DNA of 64,000 nt from Polaribacter sp. Q13 (GTDB lineage Bacteria > Bacteroidota > Bacteroidia > Flavobacteriales > Flavobacteriaceae). Both the position numbers and the translations under genes were made by a program. The stretch is from positions 1,818,001 through 1,882,000 of the forward strand of contig NZ_CP074436.1 in the NCBI RefSeq assembly GCF_016858305.2. The letters are read 5' to 3'. Below, one piece after another: positions 52,620-61,702 of this stretch (the stretch's first letter is position 1; every line of letters starts with the position of its first letter). The notes below the pieces were generated by a model. The model was not told the origin of the DNA, searched no databases, and saw only the letters and a program-made list of their open reading frames with translations.

Positions 52620-53480
52620 CTATTCGTTATTTAATTGTGTTTTAAATTCTTCTACCTGATCCTGAATTTTTGCAGGAAGCGTAGGTTCTTTAAAATTATA
52701 TTTTTCTAGTTCTTTTAATACAATATCTGCTAAAATAAACCTTGCTGTAGGTTTATCATCCGCAGGAATTACAAACCAAGGTGCGTTTTCTTTAGAAGTT
52801 CTATTTAATAAATCTTCATAACAAAATTGGTATTTATCCCACAATTTGCGTTCTTTTAAATCGCCTGCAGAAAACTTCCAATTCTTTGCGGGTAGATTTA
52901 ATCTACGTAATAATCTGTTTTTTTGTTCGTCTTTAGATAAATTTAAAAAGAATTTTAAAACAATGGTTCCACTATCAACAATATGTTTTTCAAAATTATT
53001 GATTCTTTCCATTCTTTCGTGGAAAAAAGCATCATTGATATCTTCTAACGTATGTATTGTCGGAATATTTTCTCCAAAAACATAACCAGGATGCACTCTT
53101 GTTACCAACACATTTTCGTAATGCGTTCTATTAAAAACACCTATTTTCCCTTTTGCAGGAAGCGCAATATAATGGCGCCATAAAAAATCGTGCTTTAATT
53201 CTAATTCTGTTGGTACTTTAAAACTATGCACCTCAACTCCACGTGCGTTTACATCTTTAAAAACTTCTCTAATTAAGCTATCTTTACCAGATGTGTCCAT
53301 TCCTTGTAAGCAAATTAACATACTATATTTGCCTTCTGCATACATCGTATCCTGAATTTTACTCAGTTTTTTTCTGATTTTCTTTAGCTTTTTCTCGGCC
53401 TTTTCAATTACTTCTTTTGTATTAAAATTAGCTAATTGAATAGTGTTTTCTACTTTATACTCCCCTTTATGCATTTTCAT
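52620..53480 (-). CDS. PPK2-family polyphosphate kinase / phosphotransferase
   Basis: Transfers phosphate between polyphosphate and nucleotides. The 286 residues have the P-loop GMDTSGKDS (60-68), KVPTELELKHDFLWRHY, GKIGVFNRTHYENVLVTRVH (the Walker B/lid region), and LPAKNWKFSAGDLKERKLWD. The length and single domain fit PPK2 class III/I-type enzymes; whether AMP, ADP or GDP is the acceptor cannot be told. The first residues include MKMHKGEYKV; the start is ATG at 53480. Confidence 0.92.
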   Translation of the reverse strand: MKMHKGEYKVENTIQLANFNTKEVIEKAEKKLKKIRKKLSKIQDTMYAEGKYSMLICLQGMDTSGKDSLIREVFKDVNARGVEVHSFKVPTELELKHDFLWRHYIALPAKGKIGVFNRTHYENVLVTRVHPGYVFGENIPTIHTLEDINDAFFHERMERINNFEKHIVDSGTIVLKFFLNLSKDEQKNRLLRRLNLPAKNWKFSAGDLKERKLWDKYQFCYEDLLNRTSKENAPWFVIPADDKPTARFILADIVLKELEKYNFKEPTLPAKIQDQVEEFKTQLNNE

Positions 53481-53649
53481 TTTAAATATTTTTTAAAGAT
53501 AGAAAAAATAGTGATTTTACCTTTGGTTTTCATCGCATTTTATGATAATTATATTCACAATTTAGTCATCATTTAAAATTATAAAAAATTAAATATCTAA
53601 ATCTTAATTTTAGCACAAAGTTATTTATTTAATAACCTTTAAATTTCAT

Positions 53650-53657
53650 TATTTTTG
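53650..53657 (+). promoter_or_regulatory. -7 element (TATTTTTG) abutting the oxidoreductase start
   Basis: TATTTTTG ends 4 bases before the ATG at 53662, predicting a start point at or inside the start codon. The -33 element is not clear. Confidence 0.4.
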
Positions 53658-53661
53658 CCAC

Positions 53662-55218
53662 ATGGTAAAAGAAATTCAACTTCGAGTAAATTTAATAGAA
53701 GAACGTAAAGAAAACATCTTATTATACAAAGCTTCTAAGCAATTAAGCCTTGATAAAAGTGAAATTTCTGCCGTAAAAGTATTACGTAAATCTATCGATG
53801 CACGTAAAAAGGACATCATCTTTAATTACAAGGTAGCCGTTTATATCAACGAGAATATTCCCGAAAAATCTGATTATATTTTTGAATATAAAGATGTTTC
53901 TAATGCCAAAGAAATACATATTATTGGTTTTGGACCCGCAGGAATGTACGCTGCTTTGCGCTGTATTGAATTAGGGTATAAACCTGTAGTTTTAGAACGT
54001 GGAAAAAACGTACAAGATAGAAGGCGTGATTTAAAAGCGATTAACCAAGATCATTTTGTAAACGAAGATTCTAATTATTGTTTTGGAGAAGGTGGTGCCG
54101 GAACGTATTCTGATGGAAAACTGTACACCCGTTCTTTAAAACGTGGAGATGTGAGAAGAATTTTTGAAAACCTTGTTTTCCATGGCGCTACAGAACAGAT
54201 TTTGGTAGACGCACATCCACATATTGGAACCAATAAACTGCCAAAAATCATTGAGAATATTCGTGAGAATATTTTAAAATATGGTGGAGAAATTCATTTT
54301 GAAACTCGTGTTACAGATTTCACTGTAAAAAACAATAAATTACAAGCTATTCAGCTGAAAAACGGAACAGAAATGGCTGTGAATTCAATTATTTTAGCAA
54401 CCGGACATTCGGCAAGAGATATTTACGAATTGTTGCATAAAAAAGAAATTGCTTTAAAGGCAAAATCTTTTGCTATGGGCGTTCGTGTAGAACATCCACA
54501 AGAAATTATTGATCAAATTCAATATCACTGCAAAGGAGAAAGAGATGAATTATTACCTGCTGCTGCCTATAGTTTAGTGCATCAAGTAAATAACAGAGGC
54601 GTATATTCTTTTTGCATGTGTCCCGGTGGATTTATTGTGCCTGCAGCTACTGCGAACGGAGAAGTTGTTGTAAACGGAATGTCACCCTCTCGTAGAAATA
54701 ACCGTTTTGCAAATTCGGGTATTGTAGTTGAATTAGATATTGATAAAGATTTTAAGAAATACGAACATTTAGGTCCTTTAAAAGGCTTAGAATTTCAAAA
54801 AGATTTAGAAAAAATAGCTTTTTTAGCTGGTGGAAGAACACAAACTGCACCCGCACAAAGGCTGGTAGATTTTGTGGATGGTAGACTTTCTAACGATTTA
54901 AATGATTGTTCTTATCAACCTGGATTAAAATCGGCTCCTTTACATTCTTTATTACCTAAAATTATTGGTAGTAGATTGCGAAAAGGTTTTGCTGCATTCG
55001 GACAAAAAATGCACGGTTATTATACCAACGAAGCCAATATTATTGGTGTAGAATCTAGAACTTCATCACCAGTAAACATCCCAAGAAAAGAAAATTTAGA
55101 GCATACAGAAATAGAAGGCTTATATCCTTGTGGAGAAGGTGGTGGTTATGCCGGCGGAATAGTTTCTGCTGCCATGGACGGAGAACGTTGTGCGGAAGCT
55201 GCAATTGCAAAATTGTAG
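53662..55218 (+). CDS. NAD(P)/FAD-dependent oxidoreductase (FAD-dependent protein, YtfP/HI0933-like)
   Basis: A 518-residue flavoprotein. It has an N-terminal alpha/beta domain of about 85 residues (IQLRVNLIEERKENILLYKA), then the FAD-binding IIGFGPAGMYAALRCIELG (near 90-108), FGEGGAGTYSDGKLYTR, ILATGHSARDIYELL, and the C-terminal GEGGGYAGGIVSAAMDGERC. The family is widespread but the reaction is unknown; a ferredoxin-linked or tRNA-modification role has been guessed. Intact. Confidence 0.9.
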   Translation: MVKEIQLRVNLIEERKENILLYKASKQLSLDKSEISAVKVLRKSIDARKKDIIFNYKVAVYINENIPEKSDYIFEYKDVSNAKEIHIIGFGPAGMYAALRCIELGYKPVVLERGKNVQDRRRDLKAINQDHFVNEDSNYCFGEGGAGTYSDGKLYTRSLKRGDVRRIFENLVFHGATEQILVDAHPHIGTNKLPKIIENIRENILKYGGEIHFETRVTDFTVKNNKLQAIQLKNGTEMAVNSIILATGHSARDIYELLHKKEIALKAKSFAMGVRVEHPQEIIDQIQYHCKGERDELLPAAAYSLVHQVNNRGVYSFCMCPGGFIVPAATANGEVVVNGMSPSRRNNRFANSGIVVELDIDKDFKKYEHLGPLKGLEFQKDLEKIAFLAGGRTQTAPAQRLVDFVDGRLSNDLNDCSYQPGLKSAPLHSLLPKIIGSRLRKGFAAFGQKMHGYYTNEANIIGVESRTSSPVNIPRKENLEHTEIEGLYPCGEGGGYAGGIVSAAMDGERCAEAAIAKL

Positions 55219-55353
55219 TTTTTAAAGCCTATTTTATAAAACTGTTTAGTTTGCTTCTAAACTTTTAAAAAACTATCTTTCCATAGTGCTAAAAAAAAAT
55301 CAGTAACTACAAATATACACCTTATATCTGTATTGTTATAAAGCATAAAAAAA

Positions 55354-56415
55354 ATGGAACAGATAGTTAACATCTTAAAATCGTTAATAGAACCTACTAG
55401 CATTATTCTATTATTAATTCTTTTATTATTTATCAATTCATGGATCTTTAAAAAAATAAAATCTAATAAATTATCTGGTAATATTTTAAAAAACAGTGTC
55501 TCCGCGCTAGTTATTTTTGTTGGTTTGCTTATTTTCATATTATCTTTTCCTATTGATAAAAGCCTAAAAGGTCAAATCTTAAGTTTTCTAGCCATTGTAG
55601 TCAGTGCAGGAATTGCGTTAAGTTCAACCACAATTTTAGGTAATATTATTGCAGGAATCATGAACAATTCTATGAATCGTTTTAGAAATGGAGACCTTAT
55701 AGAAATTGGAGATTTACAAGGTAGAGTTACCAAAAAAAGTATTTTTCATACAGAAATTCAGTTAGAAGACAGTAATTTTATTACAATCCCCAATTTATAC
55801 ATCGCTTCCAATCCTGTTAAGCTAACTCGAAAAACAGATACTGTAATAGCCATTTCTGTTTCATTAGGCTATGACATTCCCAGAACAACTATAGAAAAAC
55901 TGCTGAAAGAAGCTGCTACGTTAACCGGATTAAAAACGCCATATGTATACATTAAAAATTTGGGTGATTTTTCTGTAGTGTATAAAATACATGGTTTTCT
56001 AGAAGATAGCAGCAAATATTTTAGCACCATTTCTCTTTTAAATGGTAATGTAATGGATGTTTTACATAATGAAAAAATTGAGATTGTTTCTCCAACTTTT
56101 ATGAATCAGAGAAATACAAGTGATAAATATTTTATACCAAAAAAGAGTACTGAGAAAGAAAGCACTAATAGCGAAAAAAACCCTGAAGATTTAATTTTTG
56201 ACAAAGCGATAAAGTCAGAAAAAATAGAAAAGAAGAAAGACCAACTTGACGAATTAGATAAACAACAAGAATTACTCCGTAAAAAACAGAAAAGTTTAAA
56301 GATAGTAGATGAAATTCAAAAAAATAAATTATCAATAAAAAAAATTGATGACCTAAAAACAAAAGTTGAAAAAAGTATTGAAAAACAAAAGGAAGATGAG
56401 GACTTGAATAATTAA
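55354..56415 (+). CDS. mechanosensitive ion channel family protein (MscS-like)
   Basis: Small-conductance channel that releases solutes on hypo-osmotic shock. The 353 residues contain three membrane helices (about 10-30, 47-67, 78-105; the last, SAGIALSSTTILGNIIAGIM, is the pore-lining TM3). The beta domain follows with FRNGDLIEIGDLQGRVTKKS and ITIPNLYIASNPVKLTRK. The final 100 residues are a long charged coiled coil (for example DQLDELDKQQELLRKKQKS), an extension beyond core MscS. Useful in a marine organism with changing salinity. Confidence 0.92.
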   Translation: MEQIVNILKSLIEPTSIILLLILLLFINSWIFKKIKSNKLSGNILKNSVSALVIFVGLLIFILSFPIDKSLKGQILSFLAIVVSAGIALSSTTILGNIIAGIMNNSMNRFRNGDLIEIGDLQGRVTKKSIFHTEIQLEDSNFITIPNLYIASNPVKLTRKTDTVIAISVSLGYDIPRTTIEKLLKEAATLTGLKTPYVYIKNLGDFSVVYKIHGFLEDSSKYFSTISLLNGNVMDVLHNEKIEIVSPTFMNQRNTSDKYFIPKKSTEKESTNSEKNPEDLIFDKAIKSEKIEKKKDQLDELDKQQELLRKKQKSLKIVDEIQKNKLSIKKIDDLKTKVEKSIEKQKEDEDLNN

Positions 56416-56518
56416 CATCGCTTTGTTACAATTTATATAAAAACTGATTTTACTTTTGATGAACTACAAATCATCCGAAAGAATGTTTTTTAACGAACTT
56501 TTTCAACAAAATCCATAT

Positions 56519-56800
56519 TCACTTTCCCCTTCCCTTTGCTTCAAGAATACCTCTAACCTCCAAAGCAAACTCAGGATTCTCTTTAATTAAAATTAATAAA
56601 TCTCCTTTAATTACTGTTACTGTATAAGTGTTTGCCGATTCCCCCGAATAGTTACTATGATGTAATGTTTACATCTGTTGCAGTACTGCTAAAAGAAATC
56701 CAATCCACGTTTCTTGTAGACTCTTATGTTGCAGGTATAGCTGCACTTATATCCTCTTCACTAGAAGCAAAAGCAATTCCTAAAAATAACACGAGTACTA
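56519..56800 (-). pseudogene. decayed small exported protein gene
   Basis: The 573-base gap 56416-56988 holds no intact gene. On the minus strand pieces of a protein remain: a signal-peptide-like VLVLFLGIAFASSEEDISAA, then IPAT, an in-frame stop, ESTRNVDWISFSSTATDVNI, then after a frameshift NYSGESANTYTVTVIKGDLL and ILIKENPEFALEVRGILEAK with a stop at 56519. No start ATG is left. The family is not recognised. Nothing else is seen in 56416-56518 and 56801-56988. Confidence 0.5.
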
Positions 56801-56988
56801 TTAGTTAATTATATTTAGTTCCCCTTCACAAAACACCACCATAATTACCTGTAATTCAAATAATTAAGAGTAACTTATACTCATAAAACGGTGTCATGAC
56901 TAACAATTCTAACAAAAAACAGTCATTATTATTATTTTATTCGAAAATGTAAATAAGTATCTGTAATTTTACATCTTAAATTTTATAA

Positions 56989-57426
56989 ATGAAAATTACT
57001 ATTGGTCGTGTTGATAAAGCAGATTTTCCGGAACTACATTTAGAAGACATTGATGTAAAAGTTGATTCTGGTGCTTACACCTCGTCAATTCATTGTTCTA
57101 ATATTGAAGAAATTATTCTAAATAATGAACACTTTATCCGATTTAAATTATTAGATCCAGAACATTCATTATACAACAATAAGGAGTTTACTACTAAAAA
57201 TTATGCTTCTAAATTGGTAAAAAGTTCTAATGGAATTTCTGAAAAAAGGTATTTAGTAGAAACTGAAATTGTAATTTTTGACCAAACTTTTCCGATTCAT
57301 TTAACATTAAGTGAACGTAAAGACATGACCTACCCTGTATTATTGGGAAGAAAATTTTTAAATAAAATATTTGTGATAGACACCATAAAGAAAAATTTAT
57401 CACACAAATTAAAAAACAAAATATAA
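56989..57426 (+). CDS. retropepsin-like putative zinc protease (RimB-like)
   Basis: A 145-residue protein of the ATP-dependent zinc protease/retropepsin-like family often found beside rimK. The motif [12 protein letters not shown] (residues about 23-34) is the Asp-Ser-Gly active-site-like triad of aspartic retropepsins. [12 protein letters not shown] near the end matches the family C-terminus. In Pseudomonas rimB is described as part of the rimABK system. The stop overlaps the rimK ATG by one base (TAATG), so they are translationally coupled. Confidence 0.88.
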   Translation: MKITIGRVDKADFPELHLEDIDVKVDSGAYTSSIHCSNIEEIILNNEHFIRFKLLDPEHSLYNNKEFTTKNYASKLVKSSNGISEKRYLVETEIVIFDQTFPIHLTLSERKDMTYPVLLGRKFLNKIFVIDTIKKNLSHKLKNKI

Positions 57427-58301
57427 TGAGAATTGTAATCCTGTCTAGGAACCCCAACCTATACTCTACAAGAAGATTGGTTGAAGCTGCCACAAAAAGA
57501 AAGCACGAAGTATTTGTTGTAGATCACTTAAAATGTAACATTGAGATCGAAAGAAAAGCTCCAAAAATATTTTATAAAGGAGAATATTTAGAAGATATCG
57601 ATGCTATTATTCCTAGAATTGGAGCTTCCGTAACTTTTTATGGAACAGCGGTTATACGTCAATTTGAAATGATGAAAGTATTTTCTGCAGTCTCTTCTAT
57701 TGCATTAACTAGATCTAGAGATAAATTAAGCAGTTTACAAATTTTAGCAAGAGCTGGTGTTGGTTTACCTAAAACGGTATTTACAAACTACACAAAAGAT
57801 GTAGAACATGTAATAAATTCTGTTGGAGGAACTCCTTTAGTTTTAAAACTTTTAGAAGGAACACAAGGTTTAGGTGTTGTTTTAGCTGAAACACCAAATG
57901 CTGCAACTTCTGTTTTAGAAGCCTTTAATGGCTTAGGTGCTAGAGTAATTGCACAAGAATTTATTAAGGAAGCTGGAGGTGCAGATATTAGAGCTTTTGT
58001 GGTAGATGGTAAAGTAATTGGAGCCATGAAACGTCAAGGAAAAGAAGGCGAATTCCGTTCTAATTTACATAGAGGAGGAAATGCAAATATTATTGAATTA
58101 ACAGACGAAGAAGAAAGAACAGCTTTAAAAGCAACCAAAGCTATGGGCTTAGGTATTGCTGGTGTAGATATGCTACAATCCTCTAAAGGGCCATTGGTTT
58201 TAGAAGTAAACTCTTCTCCAGGTTTAGAAGGAATTGAAAAAGCAACTGGAAAAAATATTGCGAAAGAAATTATCCGTTATTTAGAATTACATGTCGAGTA
58301 A
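57426..58301 (+). CDS. rimK: RimK-type ATP-grasp glutamate ligase
   Basis: Adds glutamate residues to the C-terminus of ribosomal protein S6 or makes poly-alpha-glutamate. The 291 residues begin with the RimK N-terminal domain ([20 protein letters not shown]) and have the ATP-grasp core: [50 protein letters not shown], and the metal-site [17 protein letters not shown]. Full length compared with about 300 in Escherichia coli. It overlaps the next gene by 11 bases. Confidence 0.95.
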   Translation: MRIVILSRNPNLYSTRRLVEAATKRKHEVFVVDHLKCNIEIERKAPKIFYKGEYLEDIDAIIPRIGASVTFYGTAVIRQFEMMKVFSAVSSIALTRSRDKLSSLQILARAGVGLPKTVFTNYTKDVEHVINSVGGTPLVLKLLEGTQGLGVVLAETPNAATSVLEAFNGLGARVIAQEFIKEAGGADIRAFVVDGKVIGAMKRQGKEGEFRSNLHRGGNANIIELTDEEERTALKATKAMGLGIAGVDMLQSSKGPLVLEVNSSPGLEGIEKATGKNIAKEIIRYLELHVE

Positions 58302-59241
58302 ACCTTTTGTCCTTCTAGGAAAAGTAATTCCTGAAGGAAAACGTACAATTTTAGATTTAGAAGTAGCTAAATTACATACAAGAACAACGGTAAAAGTTCC
58401 GGTAATTATAGAGCGTTCTCATAATCCTGGACCTGTAGTTTTACTATTAGCTGGTATTCATGGAGACGAAACTAACGGTGTTGGTATTGTTAGAGAAATT
58501 ATAGATTTAGGCATTAACAAACCTCAAAAAGGGACTATTATTTGCATTCCTGTTTTTAATATTTTTGGGTATTTAATACATACCCGAGAATTTCCTGACG
58601 GTAGAGATTTAAATAGAATGTTTCCAGGTACTTTAAATGGATCTTTAGCTAGCCAATTTGCCTATCAGTTTACAGAAAAAATTGCGCCGTTTGTAGATTA
58701 TGTAATTGATTTTCATACTGGAGGTGGTAAACGTGATAATATAGCGCAAATTAGATGTAATAAAGATGATGAAAAAGCGCTAGAATTGGCAAAGGTATTT
58801 AACCCACCAATGATTGTTTTTTCTGAAAATATTAGAAAATCATTACGAGACACTTTACATAAAATGGGTAAAACTGTTTTACTTTTTGAAGGTGGAAAAT
58901 CAAATGAACTAAATCCAACGATTATAAATGAAGGCGTAAACGGAACTAAAAATGTTTTAATTCGTTTAGGTTTAATTGAAGGAGAAATTACCGTAAGAGC
59001 AACTCCAATTTTTGTAAACAAAGCAAAATGGTTACGAGCAGCGCATTCTGGAATGTTTAAAATTACCGCTATCAACGGAAGTTTTGTAAAAAAGAAAGAG
59101 GTTTTGGGTATTATACAAGATCCTTTTGGCGAATTTAAAAAGAAAGTTTACGCACCTTTTAATGGTCATGTTTTTTGCATTAACAAAACACCTATTGTTA
59201 ATAAAGGAGATGCGCTTTTTCATATAAGTATTGATGAATAA
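58291..59241 (+). CDS. succinylglutamate desuccinylase/aspartoacylase family protein
   Basis: Zinc carboxypeptidase-like M14 hydrolase of 316 residues. The metal ligands are visible: [10 protein letters not shown] (His and Glu) and the later His in [19 protein letters not shown] supplies the substrate Arg. The C-terminal beta domain is about residues 225-316. In the operon with RimK and a protease, it may remove or process the added glutamates or another N-acyl amino acid; this is inference. It ends before a strong terminator. Confidence 0.92.
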   Translation: MSSKPFVLLGKVIPEGKRTILDLEVAKLHTRTTVKVPVIIERSHNPGPVVLLLAGIHGDETNGVGIVREIIDLGINKPQKGTIICIPVFNIFGYLIHTREFPDGRDLNRMFPGTLNGSLASQFAYQFTEKIAPFVDYVIDFHTGGGKRDNIAQIRCNKDDEKALELAKVFNPPMIVFSENIRKSLRDTLHKMGKTVLLFEGGKSNELNPTIINEGVNGTKNVLIRLGLIEGEITVRATPIFVNKAKWLRAAHSGMFKITAINGSFVKKKEVLGIIQDPFGEFKKKVYAPFNGHVFCINKTPIVNKGDALFHISIDE

Positions 59242-59272
59242 TCTCTAGATTCTAAAAGATTTAGAAAATTAA

Positions 59273-59311
59273 AAAAGAACTGAGTATTTTTAAACTCAGT
59301 TCTTTTTTTTT
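59273..59311 (+). terminator. rho-independent terminator of the rim operon
   Basis: AAAGAACTGAGT pairs with ACTCAGTTCTTT (59274-59285 with 59294-59305) across an 8-base loop and is followed by a T-run. Strong intrinsic terminator 32 bases after the aspartoacylase stop. Confidence 0.9.
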
Positions 59312-59446
59312 GAATTCAACTCAAAAAAATATCCCTTTCAAGATTTCTAAAAAAATAGAAGTGCTAGAATTAAATACAACTTCAAATAAAATTAGCTTAG
59401 TAAGAAAATTATAAAAAGCAGCCGTTATAAAAATCCATTTCTATTA

Positions 59447-60331
59447 CTAGAGACAACTAAACTCCTCAACTTCACTTTCAGAAATAATAGGGTTTGCTCC
59501 TTCATTTTGAGCAACTAAGGCACCAACAGCACAAGCAAAATCAATTGCTTTTTGTGGAGTTGAACCATTAATTAATTTACTTATTAATGAAGCTAAAAAA
59601 GAGTCTCCAGATCCTACTGTATCAGCAACTTTAATTTGATAACCACTATTGTAAAACAATGTATTGTCATATAATAAAACAGCACCATGCTCACCTTTGG
59701 TAACGCAAATATGTGCTGTTTTTGTTTTCTGAGCTATAAAATGTATGTTCTGTTCTAAATTATGAAAAGGAGAACCTAAAAAAGCACTAATTTCATACAA
59801 TTCTTCATCATTAAACTTAATAAAATCTGCCTTATGCATCAACTCAACTAAAACTTCTTTTGCATAAAAAGGCGCTCTTAAATTCACATCAAAAATAGCA
59901 TATTTAGCAAATTCTAAAAGTTGATACAACGTGTTTTTAGACACAGCATCTCTGGTTATTAAACTCCCAAAAACAAAAGCATCAGCTTGTTTTACCAAAT
60001 CAGATGATTCTTTTGTAAATGGAATTTTATCCCAAGCTCTAGGATGAACAATCTCATATGTAGCAGCTCCTTTTTCGTTTAATGTTACTGCAACTTCTCC
60101 CGTTGTAAAATCTTCTAAAACTGTTACAGCCTTAGAATTTATATTTAATTCGTTAATATAATTCAAAATTATTTTACCTAATTCATCATTACCAATAGCA
60201 CTTATCATGGCAACGTCATTATGAAAGGATTTTAAACGAATAGCAACATTTAATGGAGCTCCTCCTATTTTTTTATGTGTAGGAAAAACATCCCATAAAA
60301 CTTCACCAAAACATACAATTTTAGACATCAT
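59447..60331 (-). CDS. PfkB-family carbohydrate kinase, probable fructokinase
   Basis: Phosphorylates a sugar, probably fructose, with ATP. The 294 residues show the ribokinase-fold signatures: N-terminal GEVLWDVFPTHKKIGGAPLN (substrate-binding GGAPxNVA), and the C-terminal ATP/anion-hole motif VADTVGSGDSFLASLISKL (catalytic Asp near 245). The start MMSKIVCFGEVLWD is as in fructokinases. It is the last gene of the sugar cassette with a GT4 synthase and a phosphatase-glycosidase, which supports fructose as substrate. Confidence 0.9.
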   Translation of the reverse strand: MMSKIVCFGEVLWDVFPTHKKIGGAPLNVAIRLKSFHNDVAMISAIGNDELGKIILNYINELNINSKAVTVLEDFTTGEVAVTLNEKGAATYEIVHPRAWDKIPFTKESSDLVKQADAFVFGSLITRDAVSKNTLYQLLEFAKYAIFDVNLRAPFYAKEVLVELMHKADFIKFNDEELYEISAFLGSPFHNLEQNIHFIAQKTKTAHICVTKGEHGAVLLYDNTLFYNSGYQIKVADTVGSGDSFLASLISKLINGSTPQKAIDFACAVGALVAQNEGANPIISESEVEEFSCL

Positions 60332-60341
60332 TTAATTAAGG

Positions 60342-60377
60342 GTTTAGATTCCGATAAAAACCGGAATTAATTCAACT
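60342..60377. repeat. 36-bp dispersed repeat, copy 2
   Basis: Matches 7151-7186 at 30 of 36 positions. Can form ATTCCG/CGGAAT hairpin with an A-rich loop. It lies between the glycosyltransferase stop and the fructokinase start. Confidence 0.6.
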
Positions 60378-60423
60378 ATAAAGAACTTAATCTGTTAATA
60401 ATACACTTACATTTTTAGGGCAA

Positions 60424-61698
60424 CTAATAAATATTAGATTCCATAGTGTTTTGATTTATAGAACTATTAAAAATGGTTAACATCCTTTTTGCGATTCCCG
60501 TCCAACCAAAATTTCTACGTGCAAAACGTGCTCCTTCAACAGACATTTCGTTTCTTAATTTAGGATACAACAGTGGCATTGCCATCATTGCACCAAATTC
60601 TTTTGGTCTGTGTGGATCTGCAAATAAAGCTTGATTTCCAAAATCAATTAAATCGCATAAACCACCATGCACAGTTATTACACTTGGTGTTCCACAAGCC
60701 ATTGCTTCAATAGCAACCATACCAAAAGGCTCATATCTAGAAGGCATTACAAAAATACTTGCAGATCTATATACGTTTGCTAAATCTTCATCTGCAATAT
60801 AGTTTTTCCACTTTATCTTGTCCATCACTCCAAGCTCCTTCGCTAGTACTTTTAACGTTTCTATTCCGTCTCTATCCTGTTGCGAATCTCCACCAATTGC
60901 CGCTACCAATCTAGCTTCCGGACACAACTCAAAAACAGTTGGTAAGGCATGTAATAACAAATCATAACCTTTATTATGTGCCATTCTACCGAGTGCTAAA
61001 ATATCGGTTGGTTTGATATCATATTTTAATCGGATTTTATCATTCTCTTTAGATGGAACGGGATAGAATCTATTTTCATCAATTCCGGGAGGAATCATGC
61101 TACAATTTCTAGACAAAACATCATATTGCTGCACCAATAAATCTACTTGAGGAAGCGTCGTTGCAATTACAAAATTACACATCTGATACACAAAATATTC
61201 TTTCCTAATACGTTCTTTAAATCGATAGGTTTTTTCCATCTCTTTTTCGTCCATATCACTTCCCATAGAATGTTGTTTCCACCAACCTAAAGAATGTGGT
61301 GTATGTACATGACAAATTCCTAATTCTTCTGCAATTTTTTGTCCTGCCCAACCTGCATCCCAATAATGAGAATACACCACATCGTATTTTTTATTTTCTT
61401 TTTTTATAGCAGCCAATGTATTGGTCACAAACTTTTTTAAATGGTCGTGCATGTCTTCTTTTCTGATGAATTTTTTTCCACCAAAAGGAATTCTCCAAAC
61501 ACTAAAATTATCATCTACAACATCATACTCTGGTTGCTCTTCAAACTGCCGTGTTAACAAATCTACACGCTTGCCTAATCTACTAAATCTATCTGCTAAT
61601 TCTAATACATATACTACTTGACCTCCTGTATCTGGTTTTCCTAATTCTGCATGCGCCCCTACATATCCATGTAAAGAAATCATTAATATTGATTTCAT
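60424..61698 (-). CDS. GT4 glycosyltransferase, sucrose- or mannosylfructose-phosphate synthase-like
   Basis: A 424-residue GT-B enzyme. The N-terminus SLHGYVGAHAELGKPDTGGQ followed by VVYVLELA is the sucrose-phosphate synthase signature (the GGQ-V-Y-V-E/L-x-LA motif). HYWDAGWAGQKIAEELG, HTPHSLGWWK, MIPPGIDENRFYP and LGRMAHNKGYDLLLHAL follow; the donor-site Glu pair is in SRYEPFGMVAIEAMACGTPS. By eye it is closest to mannosylfructose-phosphate synthase (MfpsA) of Agrobacterium as I remember it. It would join GDP-mannose or UDP/ADP-glucose to fructose-6-phosphate. The donor is not decided by sequence. Confidence 0.85.
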   Translation of the reverse strand: MKSILMISLHGYVGAHAELGKPDTGGQVVYVLELADRFSRLGKRVDLLTRQFEEQPEYDVVDDNFSVWRIPFGGKKFIRKEDMHDHLKKFVTNTLAAIKKENKKYDVVYSHYWDAGWAGQKIAEELGICHVHTPHSLGWWKQHSMGSDMDEKEMEKTYRFKERIRKEYFVYQMCNFVIATTLPQVDLLVQQYDVLSRNCSMIPPGIDENRFYPVPSKENDKIRLKYDIKPTDILALGRMAHNKGYDLLLHALPTVFELCPEARLVAAIGGDSQQDRDGIETLKVLAKELGVMDKIKWKNYIADEDLANVYRSASIFVMPSRYEPFGMVAIEAMACGTPSVITVHGGLCDLIDFGNQALFADPHRPKEFGAMMAMPLLYPKLRNEMSVEGARFARRNFGWTGIAKRMLTIFNSSINQNTMESNIY

Positions 61699-61702
61699 AT
61701 TT

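Noticed and set aside
52175..52645. 156-codon plus-strand frame
   Set aside because: Antisense to the exonuclease; Ser/Ile-rich shadow without homology I recognise.
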